Source: Betaproteobacteria bacterium
GTDB lineage: Bacteria; Pseudomonadota; Gammaproteobacteria; Burkholderiales; CAIKXV01
DNA: 59,218 nucleotides
NCBI GenBank assembly: GCA_947458265.1
Contig: CANGYF010000024.1
Coordinates: 1 to 59,218 of the forward strand
Direction: 5' to 3'
The notes beneath the pieces are model-generated. The model was not told the DNA's origin and did not search any database. It was given only the letters and a program-made list of their open reading frames with translations. The translations under genes and the position numbers were made by a program. Shown here piece by piece: positions 30,511 to 38,582 of this stretch. Numbering within the stretch: position 1 is the stretch's first letter; the number at the start of each line of letters is the position of its first letter.

Positions 30511-31560
30511 TCAGTGGGCCGGATCGAAGTCGCGGTCGCGCACCAGGCGGGCCGCGACCGCGCGCACGGCAGACATCGACCGGGCGAGCGGACCCTTCGG
30601 CGCCGTGGCGGCAGCAGCGGGGGCGGGAGCGGTATCGGTCAGGGCAGGCACCGGCGCACCACCCGCCGCACCACGCCCGGAGGGCACGCCCGCCAGGTAG
30701 GGCACCGGTAGCCGGCGCGGCGACAGGGTCACGGTCTTCGGCTGGGCCAGCCCGCGCCGCTTGACCAGGGTCACCGCCAGCCGGCCCTGCGCGGTCATCG
30801 ACAGCGACAGTCGCAGGGCAGCCGGCGTCGACAGCGTCGCGGCGCTGGTTGCCGAGAACACGATGCCCAGCCCGCCGCCGGCTGCTGCAGCGATCTGCAG
30901 CCGGCGCAACCGCTGGTACCGCTGCGCGCTGTCGGTGCCGCGCACCGGCCGTGCCCAGACCAGCACCGCACCGGCGGCGCCCGAGCGCAGCGCCTGCTCG
31001 GCAGCCCACAGCGCGTCTTCCTCGGTCTTCGGACGCACCACCGCCAGCAGGTCGAGATCGATGCCGGCCTCGGCCAGCGCCGGTGCATAAGGCAGGTGCG
31101 GCGGATCGATCAGCAGCAGCCCGCGGCCACGCCAGTCGGCAGCCCGGGTCAGGTAGCGCAGCGCCGGCAGCAGCAGCGATGCCTCGCCGGCACCGCAGGT
31201 GTCGCACAGCACTTCGGTGAGCGCGCCGACCGGCCAGCCACCGCCCGGGATCTCGGCATCGAGCCCGGCAAAGCCGGTCGGGATACCAGGCAGGATACCC
31301 GGCGGCAGTTCGCCGCAGCGGAACACCGACGGCACCGAGGCCAGCGCCACCCGGGCGCCGCCGGCCGCAGGCACGAAGCCCGTGCTGGCAGCCACGGGAC
31401 GGGATGCCGACCCGGGCCGCAGGGACGAGGCCGGCAGGCCAGCCAGCGCCGGGAAGGCACCGGTGGCCGAAGGATGGAAGGACGCGAACGCGGAGGCCGG
31501 CCCGGAAGCGGGCGCGGCGGCGAAGGCGGCGAAAGGGAGGGGGGCGGCGGCAGGAGGCAT
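30511..31560 (-). CDS. imuA: ImuA, SOS mutasome accessory protein
   Basis: ImuA is a RecA/SulA-like partner of ImuB and DnaE2. The conserved body starts near FRCGELPPGILPGIPTGFAGLDAEIPGGGWPVGALTEVL and continues with RGLLLIDPPHLPYAPALAEAGIDLDLLAVVRP and LRRLQIAAAAGGG. Before it lies an extra 75 or so residues rich in Ala, Pro and Ser. The ATG at 31560 is the only Met before the conserved part. It directly abuts the LexA-type operator, with no Shine-Dalgarno, so a leaderless transcript is inferred. Total length is 349 residues. First gene of the imuA-imuB-dnaE2 operon. Confidence 0.93.
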   Translation of the reverse strand: MPPAAAPLPFAAFAAAPASGPASAFASFHPSATGAFPALAGLPASSLRPGSASRPVAASTGFVPAAGGARVALASVPSVFRCGELPPGILPGIPTGFAGLDAEIPGGGWPVGALTEVLCDTCGAGEASLLLPALRYLTRAADWRGRGLLLIDPPHLPYAPALAEAGIDLDLLAVVRPKTEEDALWAAEQALRSGAAGAVLVWARPVRGTDSAQRYQRLRRLQIAAAAGGGLGIVFSATSAATLSTPAALRLSLSMTAQGRLAVTLVKRRGLAQPKTVTLSPRRLPVPYLAGVPSGRGAAGGAPVPALTDTAPAPAAAATAPKGPLARSMSAVRAVAARLVRDRDFDPAH

Positions 31561-31578
31561 ACCGTATTTTTATACGGT
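31561..31578 (-). promoter_or_regulatory. Predicted LexA operator of imuA-imuB-dnaE2 (CCGT-N8-ACGG type)
   Basis: ACCGTATAAAAATACGGT on the minus strand abuts the imuA ATG exactly as the related box abuts the lexA ATG. Including flanks and start codon, 21 of 23 bases match the lexA site; the two differences are central. The core is CCGT-N8-ACGG. Confidence 0.85.
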
Positions 31579-31595
31579 ATCCACCTTCTCCGCAA
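31561..31595 (-). promoter_or_regulatory. Predicted imuA core promoter giving a leaderless mRNA
   Basis: On the minus strand TTGCGG (31595-31590), a 15-base spacer and TATAAA (31574-31569) precede the ATG, with eight bases between TATAAA and ATG. This is the same -10 to ATG spacing as in lexA. The -35 element is weaker than that of lexA. Confidence 0.5.
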
Positions 31596-31746
31596 CCGTT
31601 TCCTCGTTCGACCTGCCCCGGACTGCGCATCGGGTGGCAGGTGGTACAGTCGGAGGGGGCGACGAAGCCTGCGGGTAACGTTGGCTACGTGCACCCGCCC
31701 CTGTGGTGCCTCCCGCGCGCCTGCAACACCAGATCACCGCACCGAC

Positions 31747-33378
31747 GTGTCTACCGTACAAGCCACAACCAGCCTGGTCACCCGCTTCATCGCGGTGGGC
31801 ATGGCCATCATGATCCTCGGGTCGATCGCCAGCTATCACCGGATCAGTGGCTTCCTGCGCGAGGACCTCGCACAGTCAGCCAGCGCGAGCCAGCTTACGC
31901 TGGCCGACCAGGTGGCACGTACGGCCGATGCACGCATCGGCGAACAGCGACTGCTGCTCGAACGGCTGGCGGCGGCACTGCCGCCGCCCCTGCCCGGCCG
32001 CCTGGACCGCCTGCGTACCTGGCTCACCGAGCAGCAGGCGCTGCAGCCGGCGTTCCCGCACGGGCTGCTGGTCGCCGATCCGCAGGGCCGGATCATCGCC
32101 CGCGGTCCGTCGAGCGCGAGCTTCCCGGCCGGGCTGTACATCGGGTCCGATCCCGGTTTCCGCGCGGCACTCGACGGTGTGACCAGCCTCGGGCTGCCGC
32201 AGCGGGATCCGGCCAGCCGGCAGGCGGTACTGCCACTGGCCACGCCGGTGTGGGACGGCACCGGACAACTGGTCGCGGTGCTGGTCGGCGTCGCCGACCT
32301 GACGACACTCTTCCCGCTAGGCGCCGCCGACGCAGCGCCGGCGTCCGTGGCGGCATCCGCGACGGCACCTGCACCGGACATCCGGATCGTCTCCTCGCGC
32401 GACCGGCTGGTCGTCGCAGCCTCCGACCCTGGGCGGATGCTCGAGCCGCTGCTGCAGGCGGACCAGGCCGCCCTGCAGGAACGGGCAGCGCCCGGCTTCC
32501 GCAGCAGCACGCGTGCGGTCGGCTCCGGCGGCATCGACGAACTGTCAGCCAGCGCCGCCATCGGCAGCACCGGCTGGTACGCCTCGGTGACGGTGCCGGC
32601 CAGCCAGGCATTGGCTACTGTCGACCGCACCCGCGACTTCCTCGTCCGGCTCACTCTCACGCGTGCGCTGGTGGTGCTGCTGGTGGTGGGCCTGCTGGTG
32701 GCCTGGCTGCTGCGCCCGCTGTACCGGGCGGCGAAACTGGCCGATCGCATGACGTACGGCGAGCTGCCACTGCGGCCGCTGCCGGTAGAGCATAAGGACG
32801 AAGTCGGGCATCTCACCGCAGCCTTCAACCGGCTGCTCGGGAAGCTGTCCGACAAGCAGTCGGAACTCGAGGCGATGGCCTTGCACGACAGCCTCACCGG
32901 ATTGCCGAACCGCAAGCTGCTGGTCGACCGCACGGTGCAGGCGCTGGCCCGGGCAAAGCGAAACCGGACACAGGTCGCACTGCTGTTCCTCGACCTCGAC
33001 GGCTTCAAGGTGATCAACGACACGCATGGCCACGAGGCGGGCGACGAGGCGCTGCGCCAGGTCGCGCACCGGCTGTCCGCCCTGGTGCGCCAGGCCGACA
33101 CACTGTCCCGGCTCGGCGGCGACGAGTTCGTGCTGCTGGCATCCGACATCGAGCCTCCGGTCGACGGGCCGGTGCGGGCACTGGCGGACAAGTGCATCGC
33201 CGCCATCGCATGCCCGATCGAATGGAAGGACAAGGCGTACACGCTGGAGGTCTCGATCGGCATCGCGGTGTCCGGCCCCGGGGACGATCCGGCCAGCCTG
33301 CTGTCCGCCGCGGACAAGGCGATGTACGAGGCCAAGCGCAGGGGCCGCGGCAGATACGCGCTGGCGACCGGGGCCTGA
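31747..33378 (+). CDS. Membrane-anchored diguanylate cyclase (dCache-like, HAMP, GGDEF)
   Basis: This protein of about 543 residues makes c-di-GMP from GTP. It has an N-terminal membrane segment (about residues 12-30), a periplasmic sensor of 240 or so residues (Cache-like: HGLLVADPQGRIIA, AVLPLATPVWDGTGQLVAVLVG), a second membrane segment (about 300-320), a HAMP region and a GGDEF domain. GGDEF is intact at 457-461, and the inhibitory-site RxxD motif is present as RQAD at 448-451. The start is taken as GTG 31747; ATG 31801 would cut the first membrane segment. It diverges from imuA across 186 bases; the N-terminal signal ligand is unknown. Confidence 0.9.
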   Translation: MSTVQATTSLVTRFIAVGMAIMILGSIASYHRISGFLREDLAQSASASQLTLADQVARTADARIGEQRLLLERLAAALPPPLPGRLDRLRTWLTEQQALQPAFPHGLLVADPQGRIIARGPSSASFPAGLYIGSDPGFRAALDGVTSLGLPQRDPASRQAVLPLATPVWDGTGQLVAVLVGVADLTTLFPLGAADAAPASVAASATAPAPDIRIVSSRDRLVVAASDPGRMLEPLLQADQAALQERAAPGFRSSTRAVGSGGIDELSASAAIGSTGWYASVTVPASQALATVDRTRDFLVRLTLTRALVVLLVVGLLVAWLLRPLYRAAKLADRMTYGELPLRPLPVEHKDEVGHLTAAFNRLLGKLSDKQSELEAMALHDSLTGLPNRKLLVDRTVQALARAKRNRTQVALLFLDLDGFKVINDTHGHEAGDEALRQVAHRLSALVRQADTLSRLGGDEFVLLASDIEPPVDGPVRALADKCIAAIACPIEWKDKAYTLEVSIGIAVSGPGDDPASLLSAADKAMYEAKRRGRGRYALATGA

Positions 33379-33422
33379 GCCTTCTACACCGCCGCCCTGC
33401 CTCGTCCCGCCCTTCCGCCCCG

Positions 33423-34586
33423 TCAGTCCAGCTCCACCGGCAGCCAGTCCGCCACCCGTCCGAACACCCCCAGCCGCCGTCGCATGTCGGTGTAGTCCCG
33501 CTCGCCACGCACGATCTTCGCCACCGCGCCCCAGAAGCGCGGGCTGCGCGCCGGCAATGCGTAGCAGGCGCGCGGCAGCCACAGGTAGATGTGCGCCCAG
33601 CGCCGGGCATCGACCAGGGTCGGCATCAGTGCCGCATCGATCCGGTGCTCGTAGTCGAGCTCGCCCCGCGCACCCTGCATCTGATGGTCGACGATCGCCT
33701 GCGCGGCGATCTGTCCGCTGCGCACGGCCCAGTAGATACCCTCGCCGGTGAATGCCTCGACCAGCCCGGCCGCGTCGCCCGCAAGCAGCGCCCGGCCGCG
33801 CTGGATCGGCGCTCCGACCGGCCGCAACGGCAGCACGAAGCCGACGGTACGCAGCACGCGCATCGGCCCGGGCAACTGGTAGGCCAGGTGGCGCTTGCCG
33901 TAATCCTTCAGCTGCTTCGCAGGGCGCGAACTCGTCGAGAAGCAGCCGACGCCGACGTTCAGGTGGTCCTCCTTCGGGAACACCCAGCCGTACGACCCGT
34001 ACAGCGTGCCGATGTCCAGCGCCATCCGGTCATGCCAGCGGTCCATCGTCTTCGCGTCGACGGCGATGTCCTGTTCGGTCGCCGGCAGCAGGTCGCGCTC
34101 CTGCATCAGCCCCAGCGAGCGCGCCACCGGCCCGGCCACGCCATCCGCGCCGACCAGGTAGTCGGCTTCGAACGTGTCCTGCGCCGTGCGCACGGTCACC
34201 CCACCGGCATCGGCCTCGACCGACTTCACCGCCAGGCCGTCCTTCAGTTCGACCTGCCCGGTGGCCAGCGCGCGTTCGACCAGCCAGGCGTCGAATCGGC
34301 TGCGCTGGAACATGTGCACCAGCGGCTCGCGCCCGGGCATCGTCTTCGAGGCCTTGAGCCGCCAGTGCAGCTCGACGGTGCCGATGGTGCGTTCGGCCAC
34401 CGGCGTAAGGTCGACGCCCAGCGCCTGCGCGACCTTCCAGGTGACGCCACCGCCGCAGGTCTTGGCCCGCGGCAACCGCTCGCGTTCCAGCAGCAGCGTG
34501 CGCCGACCGGCACAGCCGAGCGCTTCGGCGGCCACCGCGCCGGCGGGCCCGGTGCCGACGACGATCGCATCGTAACGAACAGTCAT
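33423..34586 (-). CDS. FAD-dependent oxidoreductase, geranylgeranyl-reductase family
   Basis: The 387-residue protein starts with an FAD Rossmann motif (VVGTGPAGAVAAEAL, residues 9-23) and has the family signature CGGGVTWK at 44-51, a second FAD motif RALLAGDAAGLVEAFTGEGIYWAVRSG and YGWVFPKEDHLNVGVG. This matches geranylgeranyl reductase/GGR-type flavoproteins that reduce isoprenoid double bonds or act as related hydroxylase-like enzymes. Its ATG overlaps the DUF2891 stop (ATGA). The two genes and the upstream EamA transporter form a compact operon. The true substrate is unknown; no photosynthesis genes are near. Confidence 0.85.
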   Translation of the reverse strand: MTVRYDAIVVGTGPAGAVAAEALGCAGRRTLLLERERLPRAKTCGGGVTWKVAQALGVDLTPVAERTIGTVELHWRLKASKTMPGREPLVHMFQRSRFDAWLVERALATGQVELKDGLAVKSVEADAGGVTVRTAQDTFEADYLVGADGVAGPVARSLGLMQERDLLPATEQDIAVDAKTMDRWHDRMALDIGTLYGSYGWVFPKEDHLNVGVGCFSTSSRPAKQLKDYGKRHLAYQLPGPMRVLRTVGFVLPLRPVGAPIQRGRALLAGDAAGLVEAFTGEGIYWAVRSGQIAAQAIVDHQMQGARGELDYEHRIDAALMPTLVDARRWAHIYLWLPRACYALPARSPRFWGAVAKIVRGERDYTDMRRRLGVFGRVADWLPVELD

Positions 34587-35629
34587 GGTTGCTCCCTGCC
34601 CTCGGCCAGCAGCACGAACGAAGCCAGCCAGTGGGTTGCCACATAATCGCCGCCGAGGGCGGCCGCAAGCGAAGCCTGCCAGTGCGCGTCGATGGCGCGC
34701 GAGACGGGTTCAACGAGTTCTCCGGGAAGCCCCGGCAGCAGCGCCTTCCAGCACCAGGCGCGCGACAGGTTCAGGCCGTGCAGATGCACGATGCGCGCAT
34801 CGGACGCATCACCGACCGGCACCGGCCGCAGCCAGTGGCCGAGTGCTTCCGCCGAGGGCGAGAACCGATGCCACCAGTCGGCGAAATCGCAGCCATCGAG
34901 CAGCCGCTGCATCAGCAGCGCCTCGACGAGGCCGGCAGACAGGAAATCCTCGCCGCCCGGCTCGTATTCGGAAGGATAACGATGGTCGCGTCCGAACCAG
35001 CGGTGGGCAGCCTCGCCGATCCCCCGCTGCAGCGCCGGATGCGCGCAGGTGCGGGCATGGTCGAGCGCGAGCACGCAGGCGAACGCGGTGTTCGAATGCG
35101 TCCCGGTGCGTACCGGATGGCCGAGCTTCGGCAGGAAGTCGACCAGCACCCGCGCGATGCGCAGGGACAGCGGCTGGAGCGTGTCGCGCCAACGCACGGC
35201 CCGCACCTGCAGGTCAGCCGGCGCCGAAGCATCGGCCGCAAGCCGGTGCAGTTCAGCCTGCAGTTGCAGAAGCCAGCCCCAGCCGTACGGCCGCTCGAAC
35301 GAACGGTAGCCCGGCCGGTCGAACAGCAGCGCCTCGGTGGCAACCGCATCGGTCGTGAACGCGCGATCGAAGCGCGCCATGATCGCATCGGCCCGGGTCG
35401 GTTCGAGCCGCTCGCGATGCAGGCGCAACAGGCGCGCCAGGCTCCAGTGCATGTGCACGCAGGAATGCCAGTCGTAGCTGGTGTGGAACAGCGGATGGCG
35501 TTCGCGCGGCAGCCGGAAGTCGTCTGCCGATTCGAGGAACACGTCCGGCCGGTACGGCCATTCGCGCGCCAGGCTGTCGAGCACCACGCGGCACAGCGCG
35601 GCCGCCGGCAATCCGTTCGGCGCGTGCAT
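34583..35629 (-). CDS. DUF2891 family protein
   Basis: The 348-residue protein matches DUF2891 (LFHTSYDWHSCVHMHWSLARLLR, YGWGWLLQLQAELHRL, RTGTHSNTAFACVLALDHAR, YPSEYEPGGEDFLSAGLVEALLM, LHGLNLSRAWCWKAL). It looks like an alpha/alpha-barrel enzyme, with invariant Trp/His/Asp residues that suggest a hydrolase or isomerase active site; the function is unknown. It starts two bases after the EamA stop and overlaps the reductase gene. The window gives no direct clue beyond the operon. Confidence 0.85.
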   Translation of the reverse strand: MHAPNGLPAAALCRVVLDSLAREWPYRPDVFLESADDFRLPRERHPLFHTSYDWHSCVHMHWSLARLLRLHRERLEPTRADAIMARFDRAFTTDAVATEALLFDRPGYRSFERPYGWGWLLQLQAELHRLAADASAPADLQVRAVRWRDTLQPLSLRIARVLVDFLPKLGHPVRTGTHSNTAFACVLALDHARTCAHPALQRGIGEAAHRWFGRDHRYPSEYEPGGEDFLSAGLVEALLMQRLLDGCDFADWWHRFSPSAEALGHWLRPVPVGDASDARIVHLHGLNLSRAWCWKALLPGLPGELVEPVSRAIDAHWQASLAAALGGDYVATHWLASFVLLAEGREQP

Positions 35630-35631
35630 GT

Positions 35632-36558
35632 TCAGGACGTGCCGGCCAGCAGCAGCGCGACCCCGGACACCACCATCGCGATGCCGGCACACTCGCGCCG
35701 TCCGCTGCGCTGGGCGAACACCCGGCGCGAGATCAGCGCGGCGAACACCACCTCGATCAGCCCGACGGTGCGCACCGCGGCAGCGGTCTGCAGCGAGAAC
35801 GCAAGGAACCAGCATTGCGAGGCGCTCGCACCCAGGAAACCGGCGAGCAGCGAAGGCTTCCACGCCCGCACGAGGCTGGTCAGGCGGCCAGGCTCGCGCA
35901 GCCGCAGGTAGAGCGACAGCAGCACGGTCTGCAGTGCCAGCGCCAGTACGAGCGCCAGCGTCGCACGACCATAGAACGGATCGTCGCCGAGCGCGATTAC
36001 CGCGCCGCGGTAACCGACCACGGATATCGAGAACATGCTGCCGGTGGCGATGCCGAGCAGCGCGGCGCGCCACATCGCGCTGCGTGCCCCTGCTGCCGGT
36101 GCCGCGTCCGCCGGCAATGGCTTCCAGGACATCAGTACCACCCCGGCGGTGGCCACCAGCACGCCGGCGATCGCCTGCAGGCTGAGCCGATCGCCCAGGA
36201 ACACGAAGCCGTAAAGCGCGATCTGCACCGGCTCGGTCTTGATGTAAGCGGTGCTGACCACGAAAGAGCGCTGCTGCATCAGCAGCAGCATCATGGCGGT
36301 GGCCAGCACCTGGCTCAGCGCGCCGAGGACGAGCCAGGCCCAGAACACGAGGTCCATCTGCGGGGCGCGGATCGCGCCAGTCGAGGCGACCAGCGCCAGG
36401 AACACGCAGGCGAACGGCAATCCGTACAGGAACCGCACGTGGGTGGCACCCACCGTACCGACGGTGCCGATCAGGCTGTGCTGCATCGCGTTGCGCAGCG
36501 TCTGTCCGGCCGCAGCCGCCACCGTGCAGGCGACCCATAGCGAACCCGGGACGATCAT
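35632..36558 (-). CDS. EamA/DMT-family transporter
   Basis: The 308-residue protein has about ten hydrophobic segments in the two-repeat drug/metabolite transporter arrangement (VATAGVVLMSWKPL in repeat one, and LLAGFLGASASQCWFLAFSLQTAAAVRTVGLIEVVFAALIS in repeat two). Direction and substrate are unknown. It heads the EamA-DUF2891-FAD reductase operon and starts ten bases upstream of the pmbA stop on the same strand. Confidence 0.88.
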   Translation of the reverse strand: MIVPGSLWVACTVAAAAGQTLRNAMQHSLIGTVGTVGATHVRFLYGLPFACVFLALVASTGAIRAPQMDLVFWAWLVLGALSQVLATAMMLLLMQQRSFVVSTAYIKTEPVQIALYGFVFLGDRLSLQAIAGVLVATAGVVLMSWKPLPADAAPAAGARSAMWRAALLGIATGSMFSISVVGYRGAVIALGDDPFYGRATLALVLALALQTVLLSLYLRLREPGRLTSLVRAWKPSLLAGFLGASASQCWFLAFSLQTAAAVRTVGLIEVVFAALISRRVFAQRSGRRECAGIAMVVSGVALLLAGTS

Positions 36559-36568
36559 TGCGCTGCGG

Positions 36569-37909
36569 TCAGTTGCCGGCGATGGTCATGTTGTCGATCA
36601 GGATGGAGCCGGTGGTGCTGGATCCGCGCTTGAGGACATCGTTGCCGATCTCGACGATGCCGCGGAACATTTCCTTGAGGTTGGCGGCGATCGTGATCTC
36701 GTGCACCGGGTATGCGATGGTGCCGTCCTCGACCCAGAAACCGGCCGCGCCGCGGGAATAGTCCCCGGTCACCGAGTTGATGCCGCTGCCGAGCAGTTCG
36801 GTGACCACCAGCCCGCGGCCCATCTTCTTCAGCAGGCCGTCGAAGTCGAGCGCGCCACTCTCGAGCACGAGGTTGTGGCTGCCGCCTGCATTGCCGGTGC
36901 TTTCCATGCCGAGCTTGCGTGCCGAATAGGTGCCGAGGAAGTATCCTTGGACGACGCCCGCGGCGACCACGTCGCGCGCTGCGGTCGCCACGCCCTCGTC
37001 GTCGAACGGTGCGCTCGACAGGCCGCGCGGCACATGCGGCGCCTCGCGCAGGTTGAAGCCGGGGGAGAAGACCTGGGTGCCCAGGCTGTCGAGCAGGAAG
37101 GACGACTTCCGGTATAGCGCGCCCCCGGACACGGCGCCGACGAAGTGGCCGATCAGCCCTCCGGCCAGCGTGGCGTCGAACAGCACCGGGGCCTGGAGCG
37201 TGTCCAGCTTGCGCGCGTCCAGGCGGCGCACCGTGCGCTGGGCTGCGCGCCGACCGACCGCCTCGGCCGCCTCGAGTTCGTCCTCGCGCCGTGCAGCGGT
37301 GTACCAGTGGTCACGCTGCATCTCGTCGTCCGGCCCGCCGATCACCGAGCACGACAGACTGTAGCGCGATGTCGGATAGCCGCCGACGAAGCCGTTCGAG
37401 TTGGCATGGATGAAATGCCACTGCTGGGTGTAGATGTTGGAGCCTTCGGAATTCGTGATGCGCGGATCGAAGTCGAGCGCGGCCGCCTCGCAACGGCTGG
37501 CGATCTCGATCGCGGTCTCTACCGACACGTCCCACGGGTGGTACAGGTCGAGCTCGGGCAGCGTCACCGGATGCCGGTGCGCGTCGGGCAGCCCGGCGCA
37601 CTCGTCCTCGCCGGTGTAGCGCGCGATGGTCAGCGCCGCCTCGACCGTGTCGCGGATCGCCTTCGGCGAGAAGTCGGAGGTGCTGGCCGAGCCGCGCTTG
37701 CGGCCGAGGTAGACGGTAATCCCGAGCGACTTGTCGCGCGTGTACTCGATCGTCTCGACCTCGCGCGAGCGCACCGTCACGCCCTGGCCGAAGCCGTCGT
37801 TGACTTCCGCGTCCGCGGCGCTCGCACCGAGCGCCTTCGCATGGGCGAGCGCATCGGCGGCGATCTGCTTCAGGGTGTCTTCGGACAGGCTGAATCGGGC
37901 ATTGCTCAT
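36569..37909 (-). CDS. pmbA: Metalloprotease PmbA (TldE)
   Basis: PmbA forms a heterodimer with TldD; together they process peptides such as microcin B17 precursor and degrade CcdA. PmbA itself lacks the catalytic metal-binding HExxxH, consistent with this sequence. The 446-residue protein carries RSREVETIEYTRDKSLGITVYLGRKRGSASTSD, GVVQGYFLGTYSARKLGMESTGNAGGSHNL, GSGINSVTGDYSRGAAGFWVEDG and IVEIGNDVLKRGSSTTGSILI. It diverges from yjgA, the usual pairing, across 117 bases. Confidence 0.97.
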   Translation of the reverse strand: MSNARFSLSEDTLKQIAADALAHAKALGASAADAEVNDGFGQGVTVRSREVETIEYTRDKSLGITVYLGRKRGSASTSDFSPKAIRDTVEAALTIARYTGEDECAGLPDAHRHPVTLPELDLYHPWDVSVETAIEIASRCEAAALDFDPRITNSEGSNIYTQQWHFIHANSNGFVGGYPTSRYSLSCSVIGGPDDEMQRDHWYTAARREDELEAAEAVGRRAAQRTVRRLDARKLDTLQAPVLFDATLAGGLIGHFVGAVSGGALYRKSSFLLDSLGTQVFSPGFNLREAPHVPRGLSSAPFDDEGVATAARDVVAAGVVQGYFLGTYSARKLGMESTGNAGGSHNLVLESGALDFDGLLKKMGRGLVVTELLGSGINSVTGDYSRGAAGFWVEDGTIAYPVHEITIAANLKEMFRGIVEIGNDVLKRGSSTTGSILIDNMTIAGN

Positions 37910-37959
37910 CGGCTGGGGCTCACGCTGGGTTCACGCCGGTTTCCCGGTCACGCGCTGGA

Positions 37960-37985
37960 AAGGCGATACTTATGATAACAGTGAC
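37960..37985. promoter_or_regulatory. AT-rich pmbA-yjgA divergent promoter region
   Basis: The 117-base intergenic region between pmbA and yjgA contains an AT-rich stretch with TATGAT (plus strand, in CTTATGATAAC), the best -10 candidate for yjgA. The -35 elements are not clear. Confidence 0.3.
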
Positions 37986-38026
37986 CCCATGACCTACCGC
38001 GCGCCCCCCCGGCGTCCGCCCCCGAC

Positions 38027-38566
38027 ATGACCGAAACCGATGACCTGCCACCACTGCCGCCGAGCAAGACGCGGCTGAAGCAGGCCGCGCACGACCTGCA
38101 GGCGCTCGGTGCAAGGCTGGTCGACCTGCCGAGGGACCGCCTGCAGATGCTCGGGCTGCCGGAATCGCTGTACGACGCGGTGCGCGAGTGCCAGTCGATC
38201 ACCCGCCACGAGGCACGACGGCGTCAGATCCAGTACATCGGCCGGCTGATGCGGCAGGTCGACCCGTCCGCGATCGAGGCCCAGTTCTCGATCTGGGACG
38301 GTACGTCCGCGGCCGAGGTCGCGCTGCAGCATTCGATCGAACGCTGGCGCGACCGGCTGATGGACGACCAGGCCTCGGCCAGCGCCCTGACCGATCTCGC
38401 CGCCGCCCACCCCGGCTGCGACGTCCAGCAGTTGCGCACGCTGATGCGCAATGCGCGCCGCGAGTTCGCCCAGGGCAAGCCGCCACGCAGCCATCGCGAA
38501 CTGTTCCGTGCGCTGCGCGCGATCCTCGCCGCGCCGGCCGCGGGCGACGCGATTGACGGGGTCTAG
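38027..38566 (+). CDS. yjgA: Ribosome-associated protein YjgA/DarP (DUF615)
   Basis: The 179-residue helical protein binds the 50S subunit late in assembly. Family features are PPLPPSKTRLKQAAHDLQALGARLVDLPRDRL, LPESLYDAVRECQSITRHEARRRQIQYIGRLMR and IERWRDRLMDDQASASALTDL. It diverges from pmbA, as in many proteobacteria. Its 3' end overlaps or abuts the histidine kinase start region. Confidence 0.95.
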   Translation: MTETDDLPPLPPSKTRLKQAAHDLQALGARLVDLPRDRLQMLGLPESLYDAVRECQSITRHEARRRQIQYIGRLMRQVDPSAIEAQFSIWDGTSAAEVALQHSIERWRDRLMDDQASASALTDLAAAHPGCDVQQLRTLMRNARREFAQGKPPRSHRELFRALRAILAAPAAGDAIDGV

Positions 38567-38582
38567 CACGCCGGACAGCCCG

